Positions 1 through 10,700 of a stretch of DNA of 64,000 bases are shown here, piece after piece. The notes beneath the pieces are model-generated. The model ran no database searches and was not told where the DNA came from. It was given only the letters and a program-made list of their open reading frames with translations. Numbering within the stretch: the first letter of the stretch is position 1; each line of letters starts with the position of its first letter. Made by a program: the position numbers and the translations under genes. Origin of the DNA: Lysobacter_K sp043738095 (GTDB lineage: Bacteria > Pseudomonadota > Gammaproteobacteria > Xanthomonadales > Xanthomonadaceae); contig JAYSZI010000064.1 in assembly GCA_043738095.1 (NCBI GenBank), positions 1-64,000 of the forward strand, written 5' to 3'.

Positions 1-858
1 TTTGGCAAACGCCTGCAGCTCGGTCAGACGCTGCACGTCCAGATGCTGCGTGAAGTTGGCACCCCTGAAACTCGCCACCGCCGGCCGCGGGAAATCCAGT
101 GGCAACTGGTGCACCGGCGCCAGACCTTCCAGTTCCTGTTTCCAGAACGCGAGCTTGCGTGCCAGCAGATCCCCTTGTAGCTGCTCCCGTTGCCATATGG
201 CGAAATCCGAATACTGCAATTCCAGCGGCGCCAGCGGTGAATCTTTGCCCTGGTCATAGGCCCGATACAGTGCGCCCAACTCCTCCGTCAGCACCGCGAT
301 CGACCACCCGTCGCAAGCGATGTGATGCACAGTAAGCAGGAGAAAGTGACAATCGTCGCGCAGGCGGAGCAGCTTCCCTCTCAGCATCAGATCGGTGCTC
401 AAGTCGAAACCGGCGCTGATTTCGTCCCTGATGGCTGCTTCCAGGTCCACTTGTTGTCGAGAATCCTCTGCGCCGCCGAGATCCAGGAATGTAAGCGGGA
501 GCTTCTCGACGTTCTGCACGACAGGCCGCGCGCCCTCGTCGCCATCGGTGACGAAAACGGTTCTTAGTACCGTGTGGCGCAGCACAATGGTGTCGAGCGC
601 CCGTCCCAGCGCAGCCGCATTCAAGGCTCCGCTCAGTTTGACGATCACTGGAATGTTGTACTGATTCTGGCCGGGCGAGATCTGGTCAAGCAGCCACAGC
701 CGGTTCTGCGCAAAAGACAAACATTGCGTTGCTGCAGCCCCACTGCTGGAGTAAATACTGGAGAACGCGTGCTTGCGCTCTTTGCCCTGCCGTTCGGCAA
801 TCGCCTGCCTCAGGCGCGCCCTTTTCTCTTCGACCGATGCCATCTGCACACTTTCCAC
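1..858 (-). CDS. Non-ribosomal peptide synthetase, N-terminal condensation domain (3' partial)
   Basis: The reading frame stays open from position 858 to the window edge: 286 codons with no stop. After about 45 linker residues it reads as a condensation domain: the C1 motif with SFAQNRLWLLDQ, then HHIACDGWS, the HHxxxDG catalytic motif that makes the peptide bond. I chose the GTG at 858 because AGGAG lies 8 nt upstream and it begins 2 nt after the stop of the preceding NRPS; the ATG at 843 has no comparable ribosome site. As the next gene in the operon, it should extend the chain delivered by the third carrier domain of its neighbour. Substrate and any terminal thioesterase lie outside the window. 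The domain assignment is firm; the rest of the protein is unseen. Confidence 0.9.
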   Translation of the reverse strand, partial: MESVQMASVEEKRARLRQAIAERQGKERKHAFSSIYSSSGAAATQCLSFAQNRLWLLDQISPGQNQYNIPVIVKLSGALNAAALGRALDTIVLRHTVLRTVFVTDGDEGARPVVQNVEKLPLTFLDLGGAEDSRQQVDLEAAIRDEISAGFDLSTDLMLRGKLLRLRDDCHFLLLTVHHIACDGWSIAVLTEELGALYRAYDQGKDSPLAPLELQYSDFAIWQREQLQGDLLARKLAFWKQELEGLAPVHQLPLDFPRPAVASFRGANFTQHLDVQRLTELQAFAK

Positions 859-860
859 GA

Positions 861-3800
861 CTAGTACTCCTCTCCAGCAAGCTCGGCGAGATGCTGATCC
901 AGCTCTTCCTCCGACAGATGATCGATGTCGTTCAGGAGATGCTGATAACCCAACAGGTTCGTGATGAGGCTTGCCTGCTCCCTGATCGTCTGGGCTTGGA
1001 ACAGCGTCTTTATGGAAAGCTCGACCGCGAATTCCCGGTAGATCTCGGCAAGCAGTCGGGTTGCCAGCAGCGACTGTCCGCCGACATCGAAGAAGCTCGA
1101 AACCACACTGATGCTCGTCAACCCGAGCAATCTCTCCCAGATGGCGCTCACGCGTGTCTCTATCTCGCCTTCCGGCGGCACGATATCGGACGCCACGAAC
1201 TGGGAAAAGTCGGGTTCTGGCAAGCTCTTGCGATCAATCTTGCCGTTGCTGCTCAGCGGCAGAGCATCAATCGGCATAAAACACGCCGGAACCATGTACT
1301 CGGGCAGTTGCGATAGCACGTACCGACGCAACTCGAATGCGATTCCCTCCACTTCTGCGGGCTGTGCCGAAGTGACATAGGCAACCAGCCGGCTGGGCGA
1401 GCCTGTCGCAACCACCACCGCTTCTTTGACTAGATCGTGATTGCGAAGACAGGACTCGATTTCGCCAAGCTCGATGCGGAAACCGCGGATTTTGACCTGA
1501 TTATCTAAGCGGCCCAGAAACTCCATGTTCCCGGGTAGCCCCTCCTGAGTCGGGAGGATTCGACCCAGATCGCCCGTCCTGTACATGGTGGCATTCAAGG
1601 CGCCGTGGTACGGATTCTCGACGTAGGACACTGCGGTCTTATCTGGGTCATTGAGATAGCCTTTGGCGACACCGACGCCGCCGATATACAGCTCGCCGGC
1701 AACGCCGAGCGGAACCGGACGACGGTACTGGTCCAACACGTAGAAGGTGTTGTTGTCGAGTGGGCGGCCGTAGGGCACGCTTTGCAGGTGACTGACATCC
1801 TCGACGACGGGATGATAGTTGGACCAGACCGTCCCTTCGGTGGCACCGCCCAGACCGATCACCGAGAGTCTTGGGAAGTATCTCTGGGCTTTCTTCGGCA
1901 ACGAAGTGGGGATCCAGTCCCCGCTCACGAAGGCCAGGCGCAGACTGTTTTGTTGCACCTGCATGCTCATGAGATCGAAATAGTCGACCAGCATGTTCAG
2001 CGTGCTGGGCACAGAATCCCAGAACGTGACCCCATGATCTTCGATCAGCGAAAGCAATCGCTTCGGATCGAGTTCGTCGCCGGCAGCGGAAATGACTAGT
2101 TTCGCGCCCGTCGCCAGAGACCCAAAAATATCGTAGACCGACAGATCGAATCCGACCGAAGTAATACACAAGACGGTGTCGTCGTTGCCGACGTCGAAAC
2201 GCCGATTCACCAGCGTTACCAAGTTCACCGCCGAATGATGGGCAATCACCACCCCTTTAGGTTCGCCGGTTGAGCCGGAGGTAAAGATGACGTAAGCGTT
2301 TTCCGTCGAATCTTTGTCGAGACCGGGATTCTGCCGGGAGTGCGGCGACCGCAGAGCCTCCTCTAGCGGCAACGCTCCGAGAAAATCACTGCAGTTGTGC
2401 TTATCCGCCAATATCCAGCGAATACCGGCTTTATCGATGATGCGCCGCCTACGATCGAGGGGATAGCTTGGGTCGAGCGGAACGTAGGCTGCACCGGCCT
2501 TCAAGATGGCCATCAAACCGATCACCATCTCAACCGATCGTTCGACGCACAGCGCCACCAGATCGTCGTTGCGAACGCCGTGAGCGAGCAAGTAGTGCGC
2601 CGCCTTATTCGACTGTTCGTTCAATTCTCGATAGGTCACGCAGGTGTCGCCGCAAACGACCGCAATGGCATCCGGGCTTTTGTCAGCTTGTTGTTCGAAC
2701 AACTGGTGCAAGCACAAATCGGCGGGATAGTCGGCGCGGGTCTCGTTCCAATCGATAGTGATCCGTCGCAGTTCCTCGGGGCTTAGTAGCTCGAGCTTCC
2801 CTATCGATGTTTCCGGGGCGGTGATTGCGCTGTCCAATAGGCTCTCGAAATGACAAGCCATGCGAACAATGGTGTTCTCATCGAATAGCTCCGTGGCGTA
2901 TTCCCAGTTGAGCTCGATGCCCTCAGCCGTTTCAATGATGTTGAGCGTGATGTCGTACTTCGCCTGCGGATTGCCATGATTGACTTGTGTTGCCACAAGT
3001 CCGGGCATGTCCACGGAAACGCGATTGTTGTTCTGGTAGGCCAGCATGACCTGGAACAGCGGAGCGTGATTCAGGCTTCGCTCCGGGTTGAGTTCGTCCA
3101 CCAATCGCTCGAACGGTACCTGCTGATGCTCGTAGGCCCTCAACAGACGTTGCTTGGTACGCTCCAGGAAAGTAGAGAAGCTCTCGTCGTTGGACAGTTC
3201 GCTGCGCAATACGATTGTGCTGGCAAAGAAGCCAACCAACGGCAGCACTTCGGTCTGCTCGCGATTGGCGACCGGGCAGCCGATGGCAATGTCCGTCTCA
3301 CCGGAGTAGCGACTCAACAGGCAGGCAAAGGCGGCACTGACCACCATGAAGAAGGTGACGTCATTTTCCTGGGCGAAGCGTTGGATCCGTATAACGCTGT
3401 TGGCTTGCAGATGCCGAACGACATAGTCGCCGGCGAAGGTCCGTTGCATCCGCCGCGGCCTGTCCAGCGGCAGATTGTGCACGGCAGGAATTCCGGAAAG
3501 CTCTTGTTTCCAGAACTCCACTTGCCGATCGAGAGCAGGCCCCTGCAACCACCTTCGCTGCCAATGGGCGTAGTCGGAGTACTGCACTGCAAGCGGCGGC
3601 AGTGGGTTCTCGGCTCCGGAGGACTTGGCGGCGTAGAGTGCCGAGAGTTCGCTAACGATGACGCCCATGGACCAGCCGTCGTAGGCGATGTGATGCAGCG
3701 TCACGAGCAAACAGTGGTGCCGATCGTGCATTTTCAGTAGTGCGGCTCGGAACATCCTGTCGCTGGCGAGCGAAAAGGTTTGTGCAGCCTGCGCCCTGGT

Positions 3801-6800
3801 AATTTCAGCGAGCCGCCGCTTCTGGTCATCAAAAGCGGAAATATCGATGCATGCAAGGTCCAGCGGACCCGTCTGATTGACGACCTGCCAAACCGATCCG
3901 TCATCCCTCTTGGCATACGTGGTCCGCAGCACCTCATGCCGTTCCAGGATGGCGTTCAGCGCGTACCGTAACGCCTCGATGTCGAGCGTGCCTTCCAGCG
4001 TCAGCACTGAGGTCATGTTGTACTGAGTGCTTCCAGGTTCGATCTGATCGAGCAGCCACAGCCTTTGTTGAGCGAATGAGAGCGGGTGTTCGGTGGCGTT
4101 TTCGCGACGGACCAGCGCCGGGGCACCGTTACCGGCCGACGACTGCACAAGCGGCGCCAGTTGCCGGATCGTCTGCTTCTCGAAAACCGATTTGACGCTG
4201 ATATCGGCGCCCCAGTGAGAGTTCACCCATGCCACGAGGCGAGTGACGAGCAGAGAATGTCCGCCCAGCTCAAAGAAATTATCGGTCACCCCCACTCGCT
4301 CGCTGCCGAGCAATTCCTGCCAATAGCCGCACAACGCCTGCTCAATCTCTGAAGCCGGCGCCACATACTCCGCCTCGCTCAGCTCGACCGCACGTCCTTC
4401 TAGCCCTCTGCGGTCAACCTTGCCGTTCGCAGTCAGCGGAATCTCATCCAGTACCTTGAAAAACTGCGGCACCATGTACGAGGGAAGTTTGCGGATCAGT
4501 GCCGCCTTCGCTTCGGCTATAAACGGCTCCGATCCCGCATCCCGCACCACCAACGGCGATAGTTGCAGCCACGCCACCAAACCCTGATTGACGCCCTCGG
4601 ATTTCCGCACCGTCACGATCGCGTCATCGATACCCTCGATTTCCGCCAAGCACGCTTCAACCTCCCCCAGTTCGATGCGATGACCTCTTATCTTGACCTG
4701 GTCGTCAATGCGACCCAGGAATTCGAGCTCGCCACCGGGCAAGTATCGGACCCGGTCGCCCGTGCGATACAAACGACGAATGTCACCCGCCCCGTCGATG
4801 TCGATCGAGACGAACTTCGCCTCGCTCAGTTCCTCTTGTCCAAGATAGCCGCTCGCCACTCCCCGGCCGCCGACGCACAGTTCCCCAGGCACGCCGATTG
4901 CACAGACCCTGCCCTGCTTGTCGAGCACGTAAACTTCCGCATGCGGCAGTGCGCGACCGATGATGGAGCGTGTGTGCTCGGCGGAAAAATCAGTGACGGG
5001 GTGGTACGTCGACAGAATCGTCGCCTCGGTGGGACCGTACAGCTCCGTGATATGCGCGCTCGGAAAAGCGGCTTTGATGTCGACGATCAGACGCCGCGGC
5101 ACCCGGTCACCGCCCACGAACACCTGCCGGATACGACTCGGTGCAGACTCCGGATGGTGACGAAGGTATTGGATCAACTCCGACATCAGTGCAGGAACGG
5201 CATGCAGCACGGTGCAATCCGCCAGCGCCGAGGTCAGCGATTGCATGTCGAGCTGTGCTTCCTTCGTCAGCATGAGGCTCCGCCCGCCGGCGACCAAAGG
5301 CAGCAACAGTTCGAACAGCGAGATGTCGAAGGAATAGGACGCAAGCGCTCCCATGACATCCGTTGCGCCAACCTCAAACGTCGTCCGCGCGCCCTCAAGC
5401 AACGCGGCGAGATTGCCATGGCTGACGATCACGCCTTTCGGATTCCCCGTGGAACCCGACGTGTAGATCACATAACAGCGATCATCTTCTACAAGCTCGA
5501 CTTCGGGTCGAGACCGCGCCTGGTTCGTCGCCTCGGACATGATCCGATCCAGCGAAACCACGTTCGGATGTAGGTTTCCTACGATGTCGGCGCCATACCG
5601 GTCGGTAATGACGAGATCCAGCTTCGCGTCGCCCACGATGTAGGCGATGCGTTCGCGAGGGTACTCGGGATCCAAAGGCACATAGACACCGCCGGCTTTC
5701 AGTGTGGCCAGCAAACCGATCGGCAGGCTGAGCCCGCGTTTCATGCACAAGCCGACCGTGGAACCCTTACGACACCCCGAGACCAGCAAATAGTGCGCAA
5801 CCTGGTTAGATTGCTCGTCCAACTCTCGGTAACTTAGTGTCTGCCGTTCGAATTCGATGGCGACCGCATCGGGAGTCCGAGCCACCTGCTCGAGGAACAT
5901 TGGCAAGAACAGGAGCGGCCGCAGCGTTCCGGGTGTCGACGGCTGCGCCCAGGAAAGCAATAATTCCTTGTCCTGCCTGGAGGGGAGGAATAGATCGTCA
6001 AGCGCGGCGTCGGGGTGTTCGATGGCATTCGCCAGCAGAGACTCGAACTGCACCGCAAAGTTTTCGATCGTTTCGTCGGCGAACAGATCCTCTGCATACT
6101 CCCAGGCCAGCGTGAGGCCCTCGTCATTCTCATTGACGTTCAGCAACAGGTCGTACTTCGCACCGGAGACGTTCTGTTCCATCGGCCGGAACGTCAGTCC
6201 GGGAAGATCGAACATGCTCGCTTCGTTGTTCTGCAGTACTAGCATGATCTGGAACAAAGGACTGTAGCTCAGGCTTCTTGCCGGCTGCAGCTCGTCGACC
6301 AGTTTGTCGAACGGGAGCTGCTGGTATTCATAAGCTTCGAGAAGCCGCATCTTGCTCTGTTGCAACAACTGCTTGAACGTCAGCTGCTCCGCCAGATCCA
6401 AGCGCAACACCAGTGTGTTGATGAAGAAACCGACCAGCGGTGTGAGCTCAACGCTCTCGCGGTTTGCGATCGGCGTTCCGAATACGATGTCCTGCTCGCC
6501 GGACCAGCGCGCAATCAACGCCGCATAGGCCGCGCTCAACAGCATGAATAGCGTGGCATCGCTCTCTCGTGCAATGCGATGGAGTCGAGCGGCAAACGGC
6601 TTGGGTAGTTTCCTGACGACATGGCCTGCGCGGCGGCTCGGTTGCGACGGTCTGGCCTTGTCCAAAGGCAGACCGTGCAAGGCAGGGATGCCCTGCAAGC
6701 GCTGCTTCCAATAAGCCAGGTGGCTGTCGAGCACCGCGCCGGTCATCCAGGATTTCTGCCAAGCGGCAAAGTCGACGTAGTCGATCTCAAGTGCCGGCAG

Positions 6801-9800
6801 CGGATTGGCCTTGCCGCTGACGAACGCGGCATACAACGCGGACGCCTCATTGGTCATAACACCGATGGACCAGCCGTCGGAGGCGATGTGGTGCATCGTC
6901 ACCAACAGCGTGTGCGATCGCTCGCCCTGCTTGAGCAGGGTGGCGCGCATCATCAAGTCATGGGTCAAGTCGAAAGCGGCGGAGCCTTCTTCGCGGGCCA
7001 GTCTGGCGATCTCGCGGGCGCAACTCTCCTCGGGCAGGTCGGTGAGATCGACGAAGGCCAGCGGCAGTCGGGATGCATCGAGCACGGCCTGATATGGTTC
7101 TCCAGCCTCATCGCTGCGATAAACCGTGCGCAATGTCTTGTGCCGGGTCAGCAGGGTATCCAGGACATGCTGCATCGCCTCCCGGTCTAGCTCGCCGTCC
7201 AGAGTCATGACCGCGGGCATGTTGTACTCCGAGGAGCCCGGCTCGATCTGCGTCAGTAGCCATAGGCGTTGCTGCGTAAAAGACAACGCCGGTCTTTCCG
7301 TATGCGCCCGCTTGGTTATCGGCGGTATATCCGTCCGCCCGGTCGCCGCGATCAAGGCCAGCTGCATGCGAACCGTTTGGTTCTCAAATACGCTCCGAAC
7401 CTGAAAATCGATACGCCATTGCGCACGAATCTCCAGCGCGAGCCGGGTAGCAAGCAGAGAATGCCCCCCAATATCGAAGAAGTTGTCGTCCAGGCCGACA
7501 CGCTCGACATTCAGCAATCTCCGCCAAATATCGCAAAGTAGAATCTCCTGCTCCGTCACCGGAGCGACGTACTCTGCGGCGGATTGGCTGGAGAAGTCCG
7601 GCGCCGGCAGCGACTTTCGGTCTATCTTGCCGTTGGTGTTGAGTGGCAGCGACTTAAGGAAGACATATGCGGAGGGCTGCATGTATTCCGGCAATCGTTG
7701 CCTCATGAACTCCTTGATTTCGACTGCCGGGAGCACATCGTCCGCTACCAGGTACGCCGCCAGTTGTTGGTATGTTTCGTTAAGAACCACCGCAGCTTCC
7801 ACGATGGCGGGGTGCTTCAGCAGCTCCGCTTCGATCTCGCCAGGTTCGATCCGGAATCCACGCAGTTTTATCTGGGTGTCGCAGCGGCCCAGGTACTGAA
7901 TTTCGCCATTGTCGCGCCAGCGAACACGATCTCCGGTGCGATACATGCGCGCGTCTGATTCGACGGCAAAAGGATCTTTGATGAAGCGCTCGCGACTCAA
8001 CTCGTCGAGGTTCAGATAACCCCGGGCAAGGCCGATGCCACCGACATAGAGTTCGCCGGCAACTCCCACCGGTGCTAGACGATGGTTGTCGTCCAGTACG
8101 TAGCAGCGAACGTTGGAGATGGGTTTTCCGATCGACGGAATGTCGTCCCATTCTTCAGGGCTGTCCTCCAACACTTTGGAGGTGCAGACGTGGGTTTCCG
8201 ACGGGCCAAAATGATTGACCAGCCGGACATGTGGGTGCCTGCGGAAGAACTCGCGGATCTCTTCGGTGACCAGTAGTCGTTCGGCGGTGGAGATCAGCAC
8301 CGATAACTTGTCGAAGCGCAGATCGTTGACATTGGCGTAGTGGGTCAGCGCCTGCAGCATGGAATAGGGAAGATTGGCAACCGAGATATCACGCTCGTCT
8401 ATGATCTGAGCTAGGCGGCCCACATCGATTCTGTCTTCATCCGATATCAGGCAAAGCTTGCCGCCACCGAGTAGTGCCAGAAAAGTATCGGTGAAGCTCA
8501 TATCGAAGCCGATCGATGCAAATTGCAGGACCGAATGCTGACCGTCTAAGTCGCGACAATCGCGCTTCATCGCCGCGATTAGATTCACCAAAGGCAGGTG
8601 AGGCATCCCGATAAGCTTGGGTTCTCCGGTCGACCCAGACGTTGACAGAACATAGGCCAATTGCTCAGAGGAAAATGCAACCTGCGGGTTCGCTGACGAT
8701 TCGAACTGCATCCTGGCCCGCACGTTGTGTGCATCGAGATTCAGGTGCGCTGTCTGTGCGTGCTCGATTCGGCTATCGGTTTCGCCACTAGTGATGACGA
8801 GCATGGGACGGCACGCGTCCAGCCGATTCCGAATGATCGAATCCGGGTAGGTCGGATCCAGTGGCAAGTAGGCGCCACCTGCTTTGAGAATAGCCATCAT
8901 CGCAACGATCATGGCCGGCGAACGAGGCACACAAAGCCCGACGACGCTGTCTGCGGTCACGCCGCGGTCGATCAGTAGGTGGGCGAGACGATTCGCTTCA
9001 GCGTTTAAACGTTCGTAAGTCAGGCTTTCGACGCCCAAGACCACAGCCGGCGAACCGGGGCACGACTGCACCCGTTGCTCGAACAGTTCATGCAAAGACG
9101 AATGGACAGGCAGCTCGGCCGACGTATCGTTCCACACCTGCAGCAGGTTGTGCTTCTGCGATTCGGTATGCAGCGCAATATCGTCGACGACGACCTGGGG
9201 ATCGGCAGCGATCTCGCGCAGCAGCAACACAAAATGCTCGGCCATTCGCACAATCGTCGACTGGTCGAAGAGATCCGTGGCGTATTCCCAGTCGACCGAG
9301 TAGCCATCGTCGGCAAGGTTGATCAGTAAGGTCAGATCGAACTTCGAGGTTCCGTTGGCTCGATTGTCGACGCCGAGACGGAGACCCGGCAGGTTGAGTT
9401 GGGCCTGGCGATTGTTCTGCAAGACCAGCATCACCTGGAACAAGGCATTGCTGCTGAGCGAACGCTCAGGCTTGATGGCGTCCACCAGCACTTCAAATGG
9501 CAACTGCTGGTTTCTGTAAGCCGCCAACAGATAATTCTTACTCTGCTGCAAGACTTCGTCGTAACGGCAGTTCCGCTCGAACTCCGAGCGCAAAACCAGG
9601 GTGTTGGCGAAAAAGCCCACCAAAGATTCCAACTCCGGTGTGTTCCGGTTGGCGATGGGTGTGCCGATAACGATGTCGCTTTCGTGGGAGTAGCGATGCA
9701 GCAGGCTTGCCAGCGCTGAGTGCAACACCATAAATAGTGTGGCGTTCTTGGCCTTCGCCAGGGCATTCAGCTCATCGGCGAGACCACGATCAATGTATTG

Positions 9801-10700
9801 CCGGTATTGCGTCCCGAGAAAGCTTTGGCGTGCCGGTCGCGGCCGATCCAGCGGGAGATTGTGACTGTCCGGAATGCCGTCGAGCGTGCCCTTCCAGAAC
9901 GCCAACATGCGTGATGCGTCTTCGCTTGACAACCACTCGCGCTGCCATTGTGCGAAGTCGGCATACTGCACTTTGAGTTGCGGCAGCGGAATCTCCTGGC
10001 CGCTCACTCGATTGGTGTACAAGCAGCTCAGCTCGTAAGTCAGAACCCACAACGATCCGCCGTCCGAGGCGATGTGATGGATGCAGATCGCCAGCAAATG
10101 GGTGGTGTCATCCAGCTTGATGAGGTTGACACGAAGCATCAAATCCTGACCAAGGTCAAAACCCTGGTTGGATAATGCTTGGATGGCCTGGTGCACCGCT
10201 TTGGTCTTGGCTTCTCCCGTCAGCGCGGTGAAGTCGAGCAGTGGAACGACGGCCTCGACGTTTTCCTCGATAACCTGGTACACGCCTGCCTCGTCCTTGC
10301 AGTATCGCGTGCGCAGAATTTCATGACGCCGAACGATGGTTTGGATAGCGTCCCGTAACGCCTCTACATCGAGTTCTCCCTCAAGACGAAGGACTACGGG
10401 CACGTTGTACTCGCTGCCCATTGACGACATCTGGTCGATAACCCAAAGCGCCTCTTGGCTCGAACTGAGCGGCAGTCGGCCGTTCCGCGCAACAGATTGA
10501 ATCGACTCGGCGGGAGTGAATGCTTGCTCGTCCTCCTGTTTTTTGAGGAGTTCGATTACCTGCCCCCTATTCTCCAATAGACGCGATTTCAACTCCGGAG
10601 TCATCGCTCCTTTCGGAGCCTTGAACTTCAACTCTCCACCTTCCTGCCAAATGCGGATACCGCGCTTCCGGAGTTGGGCGAGTAGTTCAAAGATGCTCAC
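861..10700 (-). CDS. Three-module NRPS with N-terminal TubC-type docking domain: (C-A-T) x3
   Basis: Cytosolic assembly-line enzyme of 3279 residues. Residues 1-55 resemble a TubC N-terminal docking domain (MSIFELLAQLRKRGI, then KAPKG), which would receive the chain from the PKS encoded just upstream. Three modules follow. Condensation motifs HHxxxDG are near residues 208, 1269 and 2333; adenylation cores (TSGSTGxPK) near 683, 1744 and 2804; carrier serines (GGHS, GGHS, GGQS) near 1080, 2143 and 3206. No epimerase, methyltransferase or thioesterase is visible. Specificity codes I aligned by eye to GrsA: A1 DMTNITHVCK, A2 DIFAFGLILK, A3 DLYSFSLVWK. Only A3 resembles a known consensus (cysteine, DLYNLSLIWK), and weakly. 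The start is GTG, overlapping the upstream stop by 4 nt (GTGA), with GAGGAGG 8 nt before it. Domain calls are strong; substrates are guesses. Confidence 0.96.
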   Translation of the reverse strand: MSIFELLAQLRKRGIRIWQEGGELKFKAPKGAMTPELKSRLLENRGQVIELLKKQEDEQAFTPAESIQSVARNGRLPLSSSQEALWVIDQMSSMGSEYNVPVVLRLEGELDVEALRDAIQTIVRRHEILRTRYCKDEAGVYQVIEENVEAVVPLLDFTALTGEAKTKAVHQAIQALSNQGFDLGQDLMLRVNLIKLDDTTHLLAICIHHIASDGGSLWVLTYELSCLYTNRVSGQEIPLPQLKVQYADFAQWQREWLSSEDASRMLAFWKGTLDGIPDSHNLPLDRPRPARQSFLGTQYRQYIDRGLADELNALAKAKNATLFMVLHSALASLLHRYSHESDIVIGTPIANRNTPELESLVGFFANTLVLRSEFERNCRYDEVLQQSKNYLLAAYRNQQLPFEVLVDAIKPERSLSSNALFQVMLVLQNNRQAQLNLPGLRLGVDNRANGTSKFDLTLLINLADDGYSVDWEYATDLFDQSTIVRMAEHFVLLLREIAADPQVVVDDIALHTESQKHNLLQVWNDTSAELPVHSSLHELFEQRVQSCPGSPAVVLGVESLTYERLNAEANRLAHLLIDRGVTADSVVGLCVPRSPAMIVAMMAILKAGGAYLPLDPTYPDSIIRNRLDACRPMLVITSGETDSRIEHAQTAHLNLDAHNVRARMQFESSANPQVAFSSEQLAYVLSTSGSTGEPKLIGMPHLPLVNLIAAMKRDCRDLDGQHSVLQFASIGFDMSFTDTFLALLGGGKLCLISDEDRIDVGRLAQIIDERDISVANLPYSMLQALTHYANVNDLRFDKLSVLISTAERLLVTEEIREFFRRHPHVRLVNHFGPSETHVCTSKVLEDSPEEWDDIPSIGKPISNVRCYVLDDNHRLAPVGVAGELYVGGIGLARGYLNLDELSRERFIKDPFAVESDARMYRTGDRVRWRDNGEIQYLGRCDTQIKLRGFRIEPGEIEAELLKHPAIVEAAVVLNETYQQLAAYLVADDVLPAVEIKEFMRQRLPEYMQPSAYVFLKSLPLNTNGKIDRKSLPAPDFSSQSAAEYVAPVTEQEILLCDIWRRLLNVERVGLDDNFFDIGGHSLLATRLALEIRAQWRIDFQVRSVFENQTVRMQLALIAATGRTDIPPITKRAHTERPALSFTQQRLWLLTQIEPGSSEYNMPAVMTLDGELDREAMQHVLDTLLTRHKTLRTVYRSDEAGEPYQAVLDASRLPLAFVDLTDLPEESCAREIARLAREEGSAAFDLTHDLMMRATLLKQGERSHTLLVTMHHIASDGWSIGVMTNEASALYAAFVSGKANPLPALEIDYVDFAAWQKSWMTGAVLDSHLAYWKQRLQGIPALHGLPLDKARPSQPSRRAGHVVRKLPKPFAARLHRIARESDATLFMLLSAAYAALIARWSGEQDIVFGTPIANRESVELTPLVGFFINTLVLRLDLAEQLTFKQLLQQSKMRLLEAYEYQQLPFDKLVDELQPARSLSYSPLFQIMLVLQNNEASMFDLPGLTFRPMEQNVSGAKYDLLLNVNENDEGLTLAWEYAEDLFADETIENFAVQFESLLANAIEHPDAALDDLFLPSRQDKELLLSWAQPSTPGTLRPLLFLPMFLEQVARTPDAVAIEFERQTLSYRELDEQSNQVAHYLLVSGCRKGSTVGLCMKRGLSLPIGLLATLKAGGVYVPLDPEYPRERIAYIVGDAKLDLVITDRYGADIVGNLHPNVVSLDRIMSEATNQARSRPEVELVEDDRCYVIYTSGSTGNPKGVIVSHGNLAALLEGARTTFEVGATDVMGALASYSFDISLFELLLPLVAGGRSLMLTKEAQLDMQSLTSALADCTVLHAVPALMSELIQYLRHHPESAPSRIRQVFVGGDRVPRRLIVDIKAAFPSAHITELYGPTEATILSTYHPVTDFSAEHTRSIIGRALPHAEVYVLDKQGRVCAIGVPGELCVGGRGVASGYLGQEELSEAKFVSIDIDGAGDIRRLYRTGDRVRYLPGGELEFLGRIDDQVKIRGHRIELGEVEACLAEIEGIDDAIVTVRKSEGVNQGLVAWLQLSPLVVRDAGSEPFIAEAKAALIRKLPSYMVPQFFKVLDEIPLTANGKVDRRGLEGRAVELSEAEYVAPASEIEQALCGYWQELLGSERVGVTDNFFELGGHSLLVTRLVAWVNSHWGADISVKSVFEKQTIRQLAPLVQSSAGNGAPALVRRENATEHPLSFAQQRLWLLDQIEPGSTQYNMTSVLTLEGTLDIEALRYALNAILERHEVLRTTYAKRDDGSVWQVVNQTGPLDLACIDISAFDDQKRRLAEITRAQAAQTFSLASDRMFRAALLKMHDRHHCLLVTLHHIAYDGWSMGVIVSELSALYAAKSSGAENPLPPLAVQYSDYAHWQRRWLQGPALDRQVEFWKQELSGIPAVHNLPLDRPRRMQRTFAGDYVVRHLQANSVIRIQRFAQENDVTFFMVVSAAFACLLSRYSGETDIAIGCPVANREQTEVLPLVGFFASTIVLRSELSNDESFSTFLERTKQRLLRAYEHQQVPFERLVDELNPERSLNHAPLFQVMLAYQNNNRVSVDMPGLVATQVNHGNPQAKYDITLNIIETAEGIELNWEYATELFDENTIVRMACHFESLLDSAITAPETSIGKLELLSPEELRRITIDWNETRADYPADLCLHQLFEQQADKSPDAIAVVCGDTCVTYRELNEQSNKAAHYLLAHGVRNDDLVALCVERSVEMVIGLMAILKAGAAYVPLDPSYPLDRRRRIIDKAGIRWILADKHNCSDFLGALPLEEALRSPHSRQNPGLDKDSTENAYVIFTSGSTGEPKGVVIAHHSAVNLVTLVNRRFDVGNDDTVLCITSVGFDLSVYDIFGSLATGAKLVISAAGDELDPKRLLSLIEDHGVTFWDSVPSTLNMLVDYFDLMSMQVQQNSLRLAFVSGDWIPTSLPKKAQRYFPRLSVIGLGGATEGTVWSNYHPVVEDVSHLQSVPYGRPLDNNTFYVLDQYRRPVPLGVAGELYIGGVGVAKGYLNDPDKTAVSYVENPYHGALNATMYRTGDLGRILPTQEGLPGNMEFLGRLDNQVKIRGFRIELGEIESCLRNHDLVKEAVVVATGSPSRLVAYVTSAQPAEVEGIAFELRRYVLSQLPEYMVPACFMPIDALPLSSNGKIDRKSLPEPDFSQFVASDIVPPEGEIETRVSAIWERLLGLTSISVVSSFFDVGGQSLLATRLLAEIYREFAVELSIKTLFQAQTIREQASLITNLLGYQHLLNDIDHLSEEELDQHLAELAGEEY

